A stretch of DNA of 64,000 nt, taken from Cryptomeria japonica. Taxonomy: Eukaryota; Streptophyta; Pinopsida; Cupressales; Cupressaceae. Both the position numbers and the translations under genes were made by a program. The notes under the pieces were generated by a model. It had not been told where the DNA came from, searched no databases, and saw nothing but the letters and a program-made list of their open reading frames with translations. The stretch is from NCBI RefSeq assembly GCF_030272615.1, contig NC_081410.1, positions 223,377,415 through 223,441,414 on the forward strand, written 5' to 3'. Shown here one piece after another: positions 43,546-54,228 of the stretch. How positions within the stretch are numbered: position 1 is the first letter of the stretch; every line of letters begins with the position of its first letter.

Positions 43546-45774
43546 ATGGCAAGTCATAGAGCGAGGCTACATTTATCCGAGCAAGTGCGATCTTATCAAA
43601 GACCTCCCAACATTGGTGGCATGGTGAGTTGTCTGACTTTTTGCTTGTGTTTTTGTCTGTATTTTGCAATTTTTTAATATTTTTTGGTGTGTCATTTTTC
43701 ATGTATGTCGCAATTGAGTATCGATATTTCTGCAATTGACTTTATTATGTCGCAATTGAGTTTAATGCATTGCATTTGATATTTTATGTTGTAGTTGTTA
43801 ACTTTATGTCGCACTTGACAAAATTGTATCGCAATTGAATGTTTTGTATCACATATGATTATATCGTGTTGCATTTGGCATAAATATGTCACATTTGCTT
43901 TGTTTTGCTTCGCATATGATTATATTGAATCGCAGTTAATAATAAAATCCCTTCTTTCTTTAGTTTATGCATCCTGATAGTTTTGATGACGTAGTGGACT
44001 CATTTTTATATTTCCCAAATGCAGATGCATTATCCCGTACTTCTTGATAGGCAGACATGGCCAAATAGTCTTGATTGACATCATGAGTTGGATGCAAAGG
44101 ATGCCACTTTGTTATGACAGGTTGGATTATATTAGATTGCATATTTTCCTGAGGTCACGACCAATAGGGCTATGATTACTGCTTTGGTTGAACGGTGGCA
44201 TTCAGAGACATGTTCTTTTCATCTACTGACTAGTGAGGCATCTATCACACTTGAGGATTTGTGGCATATTTTACACATTCTGATATTTGGTAGGCGAGTT
44301 ACTTTTGATCATGATGATGGTATTTCAGCTTTGTGTACATTGTTCGAGTATCAAGTGCAGGATCTACATATCCGTGGTCATTATGATGTTCGTTGGGATG
44401 ATTTTAATTATGATGATCTCATCATTGTGCTTGCTTGTACTATTGTTGAATTATTGATTCCTGATAGATGTGCCCATGGTTTTCCTATTGGATGGGAACA
44501 TGTTATACATTATATAATTATTGACAGACTTGTGTTTTCTTGGGGTCCTTGTCTTCTTGCGACTTTGTATCATCAGATGCATGGGGTTGTTTACTTCCAG
44601 CAAAAATCAGCTGGATGTGGTATTACTTTGCTTCAGACATGGGCTTGGGAACACATTGCTTTTTTTGGTCCTGTGTTACGTATAGATTTAGAGCCAGATT
44701 AGCCATATGCTTATGGATATACTATTGCTGTGAGGCATAGGGCATTGGGTAACATCTTCTATTGGCATCATCATATTGATATCTTATAGTACTTCTCATG
44801 GAGACCTTATCTTACTTGTCCTGGTTGGATTGATGATGCTCGGCATCTTCCTTTTTGTTGACAGCAGAGATATCTGATTGGTCGAGATGCTAGTAGTCAC
44901 AAGGTTATTGATATGCATATTTCTGGCCATGTGCTCAGATAGTTCGAGGAAGTACAGGGTATTCTAGAAGTGACAATTTATTTTGCTCGCACTACTCGAG
45001 AGGTTGGTGATTGGGGTGCTTGTATATGACCTCATGTTGCTATTGCTGAGTTTGATGCTCTTGGTCCTATTTTGTGTAGATGACGGCTTGGTGTAGTGGA
45101 TCCAGGGTCAATAATGTAGTATAGTGTATGGGGAGGATGTGGGTATTGGTGGAGAGACTACATCCATGAGCAGTTCTTATGATAGTGATGAGTCAAGATC
45201 AAGGTCATCGAGAAGCGATGTAGATGAGGGCGGGGATAATGGTTATGATGTGGAGATGCCCCAAGCTGTAGGGTTTGTAGGTGTGGATAGAGGAGATGAG
45301 GAGGGATTGAGAGATCAGGTTAGGCATTTGGAGGATTTGGTCGCTACTTTGTGACAGTGGCGGATGGAGGATAGGAATCATTATCGACATGCAATGAAGG
45401 ATTTGAATGTAGAGAGAGATCATATAGCTGCTGATAGAGATTGATTACAGAGGGAGAGGGATGAAGCAGTTAGGCAGTCTCAGATCACTATGGATTCATA
45501 TGATCAGTTATTTGGGCCAGTGATGAAGGCACGTAGCCAGGTAGATAGATATTTTGCTGCAGCCCAAGAGGTTATTTATTATCAGCATGTTTATGAGAGG
45601 GCTATTCCTGAGGGTCAGAGAGAACCTAGTTTTGGTGCTTTTATGGGGAGAAGATCGAGTCCATCTACTTCTCGAGAGACTAGTAGTGGGGGAGTGATGG
45701 GTCCACCTAGAGTGTCGTTGGGACAAGCTAGAGCTAGTCGAGATACTCCTACAGATAGAGGCAGTATAGGTTGA
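43546..45774 (+). pseudogene. Plant mobile domain (PMD) gene, antisense to Tat element B
   Basis: Exon 1 (43546-43623, 26 codons, MASHRARLHLSEQVRSYQRP) ends at donor ATG|GTGAGT. The intron 43624-43963 ends CTTTCTTTAG. Exon 2 has the PMD pattern MITALVERWHSETCSFHLL, SITLEDLWHILHI and LQTWAWEHIAFFGP. After stops and a frameshift near 45115 it continues with a Ser/Asp-rich stretch and a coiled coil (LRDQVRHLEDLVATL), ending at 45774. The intron position and phase equal those of the PMD gene in A, so the two are homologous. Stops include TGA and TAG near 44048-44130. It may be read from the LTR next door. Confidence 0.78.
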
Positions 45775-45833
45775 GAGATTGGATGTTGATTTTGATGATG
45801 TAGATATGATGTATTTTGACATATTTTTATATG

Positions 45834-45864
<31 letters not shown>

Positions 45865-46167
45865 ATGCTTGATGAGCTTTTGATTGTGAACTTCATGTAA
45901 TTTTTTGTTGTGATGATGAATTCAATATGAATGTGATATCATGCAATGATTTGATGTAGCTTTATGTTGTGATGCATAATGGTTGATGAAAATTTTATTA
46001 CGAGTATAAAATGGTAATGAACATGCAATTTGATGATGCTTATATATTTTTGTGTGTCAAAATACATGTTGAAGATCTTAGAAGAATTGTTAATTGTTAG
46101 ACGTAGAAAAGATAATCAATTAATTGAATCAATCTTTGGAAGCCATATTTTCATGTAATAATGGATG
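45775..46167 (-). other. Spacer of element B left of element E
   Basis: No gene. It contains an (AT)n tract at 45834-45861 and AT-rich words (GATGATG, ATGCAAT) like those after the PMD gene in A (20700-21060). It ends at the target duplication ATATG (46168-46172). Confidence 0.6.
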
Positions 46168-46172
46168 ATATG

Positions 46173-47361
46173 TGTTACTACTTATCAAATTGCCATTAGT
46201 TTTATGTCAAAGTTATTCTACATACTCTAGTCGGTTATCTCTACCAAAATATTCAATCGGTATGAACAGTCTAGTCGGTTATAGAAGAAAGTAGTCTCAA
46301 AGCGTAGTATACACCGAGTTGTCTATCGAGTATCATTACATGTCTACTGAGCGGCAAAGATGACACACCGAGTTAATATACACCAAGTGAAACGTGTTAC
46401 TAGATTCATTGAACCTGAACATGCATATGAAAACGTGTTACAAGATCGAGGCACATCTAATTGTTATCACATTGGAAATTGCACTTAAAGATTGTGTATG
46501 ATTTTGAGGTCATCTAACCAATGAAATATTTTGTATGGTTATTCATTCGATAAATCGTATTTGTAAGATCGAAGCAATGAATTAGATCACCATCATAAGA
46601 GATCTATTTATACAACATGAATTGAGATTAGAGATACAAGTAGCATGACAGAAAGGAAGATACAGAGATATATGAAGCAAGACATGTGAAAGCACTAAGT
46701 GTTATGACTGTTATAGAGACACAGAGGTCACCGAGAAGGTTTTCAGAGAACAGTCAAAGAACAGAGTAAACAGAAGGGTTTACCGAGTTACTATATGGGT
46801 TACCAAGGTATGCTACAAGCAAGGTAATCTTATTCAGAGCACATAGAATCTTCTATAACATTCAAGATGTAAAGTTGCAGATATTTGTAATATTTTATTA
46901 TAATATTTTGAAGTTGTAAGAGAAACCTCTAATAGGGTAAATGAATCTAATCAAGTTTATAAATTGTAAAGCCTCTAACCAGGTGCAAAATTTTAGATGA
47001 AGTGCTGTAAAATCCTTTAGCAAGGTAGATCTAACAGATCTTGTTACTCCTAACAGGGCATGCTATCAGAAATAGCTAAACATGTTGCTCTAACCAAGAA
47101 CTCTTTATTATTGCAGTAGTGAAGTTGTGGGTACCATCCCCACCGCAGTTTTTCTCTCTAACCAAGAGTTTCTACGTAATCAAAATATATGTGTTATGGA
47201 GTGAATCATGTATGATTGTTATCTATTTGTTTTTGCTTTATATTATGTTACTGCACTATTCAGTTTATGCATAACAGTAAAGTTATTATTGAAGAAACAT
47301 TTTGAAGTACTGATTCACCCCTCCCCTCTCAGTACATTAGCTTTCCATATTGGGCCTAATA
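46173..47361 (+). repeat. 5' LTR of element E, with primer site at 47364-47375
   Basis: 1189 bp, TGTTACTACT to CCTAATA (CCTAACA in the 3' copy). The U5 hairpin is at 47127-47156 and the C-run motif at 47314-47333. The primer site is TGGTATCAGAGC. Confidence 0.9.
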
Positions 47362-47423
47362 ATTGGTATCAGAGCTTGAATCTTGGAAAAGGGTTTAACT
47401 GCCTAAAGATAAAGATCTTATCA

Positions 47424-48776
47424 ATGGAAGGCTATAAACAATCTTGAAGGATTGTGTATCTGTAAGAAGAGCTGGATCATGCTAATCAAGTGATTGCAGA
47501 CATGCAAAGGCAAATGCAAAAATCTCTGAAAGTGAGAAGAAGATTATCTGATGATTTGCAAGACTCTCAAGAGTTAGTGGAACAAATTGAGACATCATTT
47601 GAGAATAGTATATCTGAAGGGACAGAAGAAATGATTGGAGTATTGAAAGAAAAGAACAAAGCACTAGCTGATCAACTAAAAGCAATGAAAAGAGATCATG
47701 AACATTTCAGCACATAGATGACTGAAAATCTTGATGCATTGAGGACAACTGAGGATAAAGTAAGAGATCTAGAAAGAGAGAAACAACAACTTGAAGTCTT
47801 AGTATCTGATAAGAATGATGAAATCACAAGATTGACTAGAATTCAACAAAACCTATCAAATCAACTAGGTTATTCACATCATGAAGCAGATCTGAAAAAT
47901 AATGAGAATCAAGCATTGAAACTTGAAGTATCAAGGTTGACCAATGAACTTGAAATAGAAAAGAAATCCAAAGAAACACTAAAGAAGAGTTATGAATCAT
48001 CAAAGATGTTGGATGTGCAACTGAATACAAGAAGACCCAACAAAGATGCAGGACTCGATTACAAAGGAGAAGACTCTACTGAGAAGGGAATTCATACTAC
48101 CAAGAGAGGAGAATCATCAAAGAAAACTGGAATCAAGAAGAACATCAAAAGAAAGAAGCTTATTTGCAACTACTATGGAAATCAAGGTCACACTGCTAAC
48201 ATATGCCAAATCAGAAAAGGTAAGCAACTAAATGTCACTAAGTCCAATGGTTATTGTTACAACTGCAATAAATCTGGTTACACATCTAATCAATGTAGGA
48301 CAAAGTCTATTAACAATTATCAGAACGTAAAATTCAAAGGGTTTTGTAAAAATTTCAATAGATATGGACATAGTACCGAGAAGTGTTGGTTTAAGCAAAA
48401 GGACTATATGTGGTATGCACACCGAGCAAATGCTAGAGGTTACCGAACACATACAGATCCTTACCGACAATATTCTGCAGTACCATGGGATTACAATACA
48501 AGGATATGGTGTGAATGTTGTGGGAGATATGGACATCTAAGTGCCAACTATTTTATAAGGTTTGGGATAAACAACTGAAGATCATGGAGAAATCCTGGTA
48601 TGACATGTTTTCATTGTCACAAAGCTAGACACTTAGCTGGAGATTGTAGAGATCAACCTCAAAAAGATACTGAAGAAATAAAAGAAAAATTAAAGATGAT
48701 TTGGAAAAATAAGGAAATTGTGTCAAATGAAGAAAGCACCTTACCTACCAAGTTAGGTGCACCTATTCCAAATTAA
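47424..48776 (+). pseudogene. ORF1 of E: coiled-coil protein with five zinc knuckles
   Basis: About 450 codons in one frame from MEGYKQS, with early stops near 47445-47465, one at 47715 and one at 48576. The N-terminal 230 residues are a predicted coiled coil (VRDLEREKQQLEVLV, NQALKLEVSRLTNELEIEKK). A basic linker follows, then five CCHC-type knuckles: CNYYGNQGHTANIC, CYNCNKSGYTSNQC, CKNFNRYGHSTEKC, CECCGRYGHLSANYF and CFHCHKARHLAGDC. Only the last has all four ligands; each of the others has one substituted, in different positions. No capsid domain seen. Same layout as H ORF1 but diverged in sequence. The role is probably nucleic-acid binding. Confidence 0.78.
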
Positions 48777-49329
48777 TCGGTAAAGGTATGAAGGGACTGC
48801 ATTCTCTCAAGGATAAATCTTAATAGTTCCTATTTTATTATGTACTTAATTCAAAATCTGCATGATTAAGATGTATTAGTAAGTTTGAAATTCTATCAAA
48901 GTCTTTTGTAGCACTTTACAGGAAACCTGTCAAGTCGGTGAATACAGGAAGCCTGTCAAGTCAGTAAATGAAGGAAGTTTGTTTACTCGATTAAAATGGA
49001 AAAAGGAGAGTAAATCAGTTAAAGAGGAACCGAGTGCATTTAATGTTTTTGACCTAACCTGCACGGAGCCTGATAAGGTATTTTGTGTACTTAAAAGTAT
49101 TTTTGCGATCATTTTCACTTACCAAGTTTTCGGGAGAGAAGAGCAAGTGATTCTAAGGCAATCAAACCTCCTACAAAGCAAATTCAAGGTATTTACATCA
49201 ATCTCAACACATTATTAAGTTGGTTTACTGATCTTATGTAGTTGCCATTATCTGCTAAGTATAAAGCGTCAGTCATTTGAAAACCTAAAACCCTAAGGTT
49301 CCTTTGTAAGCTTTTATTCAAAATCTACA

Positions 49330-52300
49330 ATGACGCCCAAGATCCAAGATCGCATAGTTGTCAAGAATGTAGAGAAACCCTCACTAAAATACTCTTTGAC
49401 TCCCAAATTTGCTTCTGAACCGGATGACAAAACTGCCTTTTCACTCATCCCGGATAGAGTGTTATTAGTTGAGGATGTGAGATTCTTCACCAAATGTCGA
49501 TTTGAAGAACTCGGTCATGTTGAAATCAAAGACACCTATGATGAGTTGTGTACCGATGGTAAACTAAATAGCAAGTATGAGCACATCAAGATCAAGGGAC
49601 TAATTAAAGCCCTAACCTATCCCTGTGTGTTCAAACCCCAGTGGGTCAAGTTTGTTCTGAGCAGAGTTCATGATGATTTCATGTGGCTAGAAGAGCAACC
49701 ATTTAAGATTACCAAGGAAATCATTCATCTGATTACTAGTTACCCCATTTATGATCATGCTAGAGCCCAGAAGATGATATCACAGAAGGAATTGATCAGT
49801 TTAACTGGAGTGGAATATGATTGCAGAGGATTAAAATTGAACAATGTCACTAATGAAGAATTAAAATTTTCCATTAGAGTAATGGGCTACTATTTCTTCC
49901 AATCAGCAAGGGAAAATAGTGTTCCCTGTGCAGCAGTAGACCTGGCTTACAAAATTGTGAGAAAGGGAATGAAAATTGACCTATGTGAGGTGTTGCTGAA
50001 GAACCTATTTGAAAATCTGAACACCAACAGGAAGCCAAAGAAGAACAACTTGGCTAATACTCTAAAGTTTGGATCATTACTGGTATGCATGTTTTTCGAT
50101 TTTGAAAAATTATTTCCATCAGTCGGTAAAGTTGTTTGGGAGCTACACCAACCAATCACCCATTAGATAAATGACTTCATCAAGAAGTTAGGTGATAATT
50201 TCAATGATATTATAGATGATTACTTCAGTAAATTTCAAGAGAAAATGCATAACAGATATAGGATTCCACCCCAGCTAGTGGAGAAATACAAAAATGATAT
50301 ATGTTTTGAAGTTGACACCGATTACTGTTATGTGAATGTTGTGGAACCAAGGACTCAATCTTTGTCACCGATGGGTTACGAGATTGATTTTGACATCACA
50401 CAATAGCAAATCGATGCATTCTTACATTGCCTAGACATGCTACCGAGCTGAGGTATGGTACCTATGAGGAAGTAAAGGAAAAGGTAAAAATGAGCATCGT
50501 AGTACCCAAAGCTACAAGAAAGGCAACAAAGATAATTAAGGCATTGTCAGAGAAATTCGGAGAAGACTCTTCCTCTACACCTGTCAAAGGCACCATTACC
50601 ATTACCAAAGAGGAATCTGAAGCCCAAGAGGCAGCTATAACACTGAGCACTGAATTGCCTAAGGGAAAAGTGTTGAAGAGAAAGAAACTGGATTCATCAA
50701 GGGTCTCATCAACTCCACCTCCAGTAAAGCGACCTAACACTAGAGCATCTGCAGCTTCACCGAGTAAGAAAACAAAGAGTGTTACTATTCCCAAGGTAAC
50801 AAAGACATACAAGAAATCTACTCGGAGACTCATTTTGGCAAAAGAGTCTAGTGATACCGAATCAAAGGATGCAAGCAAATTCCAGATTCATAAGCAAGAA
50901 GGTAAATATACATAGTGTTGAAAACTTCTATGCTAATCTGAAAGAATATGGTGGATTTGGAGGATTTAGATATGTCAAGTATGAAACCAGGAATAATGAT
51001 GAGAAGAGACAAATTGAAGAAGTTGTCATCTACACACTTCTAAAGTTCTGGTTAGCTCCATTGGAACTAGCTAAGTCACCTCCAAATGAACTATATCTAC
51101 ATATTGATAATAGGTTGAAGTATGCAATGGACTCAGAGAAACAAATCAGAGAAAGAAGTCTGGTCCATCTCTTTCCTGACATGTCAGTAGCTGAAATAAA
51201 GGAACATTTTACAACCTACAATTCAAAGTTTATTGTCAAACAGAGAGCCTTAAAACTGATGAATGGGCTATATATTGAAGTTGAAAATGAGACTAAAGCA
51301 AAGTGGCAGGAAATCTTTAAAATCAAGGATTGCGGTGAGCAAGCTACAGTTGAAATTGTCAATGTCACCAAGCAAGGTCCTAATGTTATTGAACAAGACC
51401 CTGCTGACACCATTCAAATAGATGAAGATGTCATGGATATAGAGGCATCAGAATAGGAAATGATAGAAGGCACTGCATATGCAAAACTTGTATCTAGTGA
51501 ATCAGTCTTGGAACAAGTTCAGCCTTATCCACCGGTCAAGCAACCTATCTCAAACGAAACTCCTCATGACACAAAGCAAGGCACCGAAGGTCACAAGTCT
51601 ACAGCAGGAGAAGGTACTACTCAAGAGCAGACATCCCAAGCACCTTCTAACACTGAGACTATTACAACTGAGACACCAAGTATCGAGACACCATAGGACT
51701 CTACAGAGGCTAAAGTAACTGATTAAAGTATTGCCTCTACCGAGCAACCTACTGAGGGTCATCAAGCCTCACAAGCCATTGTCTTAGTTCCATCGGTGAA
51801 AGGTAAAGAAAAGAAAGTGAAAAAGCATAGTTTTAAAGTTGATTTGTCAAAACCAATAGTGTTGCCCAATGTAGACATAGCAAAATTAAAGGGGTAAGCA
51901 CTCATTGATTTCAGTGAACTGTGCAAAGCAAAGGCCGAACAACAGAAGAAAATGGCCATTCAAAAGAAAAAGAAAGTACTTCAAAAGGTAAAAGCACTCC
52001 TAATAGATATGCTACCTAAAGCTAAAGTGTCAACTAATGCAACCATCCACATTCAACTGGATGAACTCCTAACAAAGATAGAGACATTTGGAGTAGATGC
52101 ATCGGAGTATTTGAGCAAGCTAAAAGACAAAGAGCTCACTGCAAAAATGATAGAAGAGGTACAGAAAGCTATAGCTATTGGCAAAGTTAAACTTGTCAAA
52201 TTTATTGCTGAGTTGACTCCTCAACTCAAGCACATTCATTATTTATTTCAGAAACTCTGCACATTTTCTTTATTCATTAAAGACATTAAGAATAAAATAG

Positions 52301-52692
52301 AGGCAATTGAGAAAGAGATCACCAATCTCTCAAATAATTTGACAACAGAGCCAAATTGAGTTCAACATTTTTATACAAGGTTACAACAGCTCATGGCTAA
52401 ACAATTGGACCTAAGAAATGAAGAACACAAGATCAGGATAGACATAATGACACTTCAGACATTATGCCTTCCCCATCTTTCATCCGTCCAAGAATAGATC
52501 AAGTAAGCCACATCTCTATCTACTACACAAGAGGGAAGCACTCTAGATGGCTTAATATTGTTATTGGTTGATATTCAAGCACATAATTCTTTAATGGATA
52601 GTGTAAAGAATGCCCCCTCTATTGCTCTCACCAATGCCCTGACCAAGTACAAATCCATTTTTGACCAGTTACCACCCCTGAATGGTAATTAA
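49330..52692 (+). pseudogene. ORF2 of E: conserved N-terminal domain plus long charged C-terminal region
   Basis: About 1120 codons from MTPKIQDRIVV to a TAA at 52690. The conserved domain (49330-50400) shares FVLSRVHDDFMWL, FKITKE, ELISLTGV, KIDLCEVL, KFGSLLVC, RIPPQLVEKYKNDICF and MGYEID with H ORF2. It is followed by a Lys/Ser/Thr-rich linker (50427-50900, shifted in frame), a block FYANLKEYGGFGGFRYVK with mixed helical content, a Thr/Glu/Pro-rich stretch (51460-51720) and a Lys-rich coiled coil (51950-52360). In-frame stops are at 50164, 50404, 51454, 51694 and later. No known enzyme motif. Family not recognised. Confidence 0.72.
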
Positions 52693-53050
52693 GTTTTGAT
52701 GTTTGTCAAAAAGGGGGACTAATACAATACAGTATTGGGGGAGTGATATAATATTCAAAGTATAGTATACAAAGGGAGTATACCGACCAGAGTAAGAAGA
52801 GTATCCAAGAGCCGTGAACCAAGCAGTATACATAACAGTAAGCAAAGAACAAGAACAGATCACCAAGCATGCAAAATCAGAGTTTTTACAGTATATCGAT
52901 AAGGGGAGTATATCTGGATATATCATATTTTTGACTATTGTATATACTGTCAGTATAGTCAAATTTTGCAAGTATATAGATTTTTGAGGTATAACTTTGA
53001 AAGTAGTTTTTTTTTTGTCAAACATCTCAACTAATGTCAAAAGGGGAGAT
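52693..53050 (+). other. 3' untranslated part and polypurine tract of E
   Basis: No gene. It has repeated GTATA and AGTATAC words (52740-52980) and ends in CAAAAGGGGAGAT, the polypurine tract directly before the 3' LTR. Confidence 0.7.
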
Positions 53051-54223
53051 TGTTACTACTTATCAGATTGCCATTAGTTTTATGTCAAATTTATTCTACA
53101 TACTCTAGTCAGTTATCTCTACCGAAATATTCATTCGGTATGAACAGCCCAGTCGGTTATAGAAGAACTAGTCTCAGAGTGTAGTATACATTGAGCTGTC
53201 TACCGAGTATCATTACATGTCTACCAAGCGGCAAAGATGACACACCGAGTGAAATGTGTTACCAGATTCATTGAACTTGGACATGCATATGAAAACATGT
53301 TACAAGATCAAGGCACATCTAACCGTTATCACATTGGAAATTGCACTTAAAGATTGTGTATGATTTTGAGGTCATCTAACCAATGAAATATTTTGTATGG
53401 TTATTCATTCGATAAATCGTATTTGTAAGATCGAAGAAATGAATTAGATCACCATCATAAGAGATCTATTTATACAACATGAATTGAGATCAGAGATACA
53501 AGTAGCATGATAGAAAGGATGATACAGAGATATATGAAGCAAGACATGTGAAAGCACTAAGTGTTATGACTATTATAGAGACACAGAGGTCACCGAGAAG
53601 GTTTTCAGAGAACAGTCAAAGAATAGAGTAAACAAAAGGGTTTACTGAGTTACTATATGGGTTAGCGAGGTATGCTACAAGCAAGGTAATCTTATTCTGA
53701 GTACATAGAATCTGCTATAACATTCCAGATGTAAAGTTGCAGATATTTGTAATATTTTATTATAATATTTTGAAGTTGTAAGAGAAACCTCTAATAGGGT
53801 AAAAGACTCTAATCAAGTCTATAAATTGTAAAGCCTCTAACCAAGTGCAACATTTTAGATGAAGTGTTGTAAAATCTTTTAGCAAGGTAGATCTAACAGA
53901 TCTTGTTACTCCTAACAGGGTATGCTATCAGAAATAGCTAAACATGTAGCTCTAATCGAGCACTCTTTATTATTGCAGTAGTGAATTTGTGGGTACCATC
54001 CCCACCACAGTTTTTCTCTCTAACCAAGAGTTTCTGCGTAATCAAGATATAAGTGTTATGGAGTGAATCATGTATGATTGTTATCTATTTGTTTTAGCTT
54101 TATATTATGTTATTGCATTATTCGGTTTATGCATAATAGTAATGTTATTATTGAAGAAATGTTTTGAATTACTGATTCACCCCTCCCCTCTCAGTACATT
54201 AGCTTTCCATATTGGGCCTAACA
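53051..54223 (+). repeat. 3' LTR of element E
   Basis: 1173 bp, pairs with 46173-47361. It lacks a short stretch present in the 5' copy near 46372-46388. The U5 hairpin is at 53989-54018. Confidence 0.9.
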
Positions 54224-54228
54224 ATATG

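Larger units (their letters stand above)
46173..54223 (+). mobile_element. Complete non-autonomous Copia-type element E, 8.05 kb, TSD ATATG
   Basis: LTRs 46173-47361 and 53051-54223, target duplication ATATG at 46168-46172 and 54224-54228. It has a Met-tRNA primer site (47364-47375), two long broken ORFs and a polypurine tract (53038-53050), but no protease, integrase, RT or RNase H. It is twice as long as H and has the same two-gene layout, so both belong to one non-autonomous superfamily. Its leader differs from that of D, H and G, so its helper may be another Copia. It sits inside the spacer of Tat element B. Confidence 0.88.

Noticed and set aside
45508-45896. Ser/Thr- and Ile/Tyr-rich minus-strand frames
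   Set aside because: Shadows of the PMD coding strand and of the (AT)n tract.
50462-50878. 138-codon minus-strand ORF
   Set aside because: Shadow of the Lys/Ser-rich linker in ORF2 of element E.
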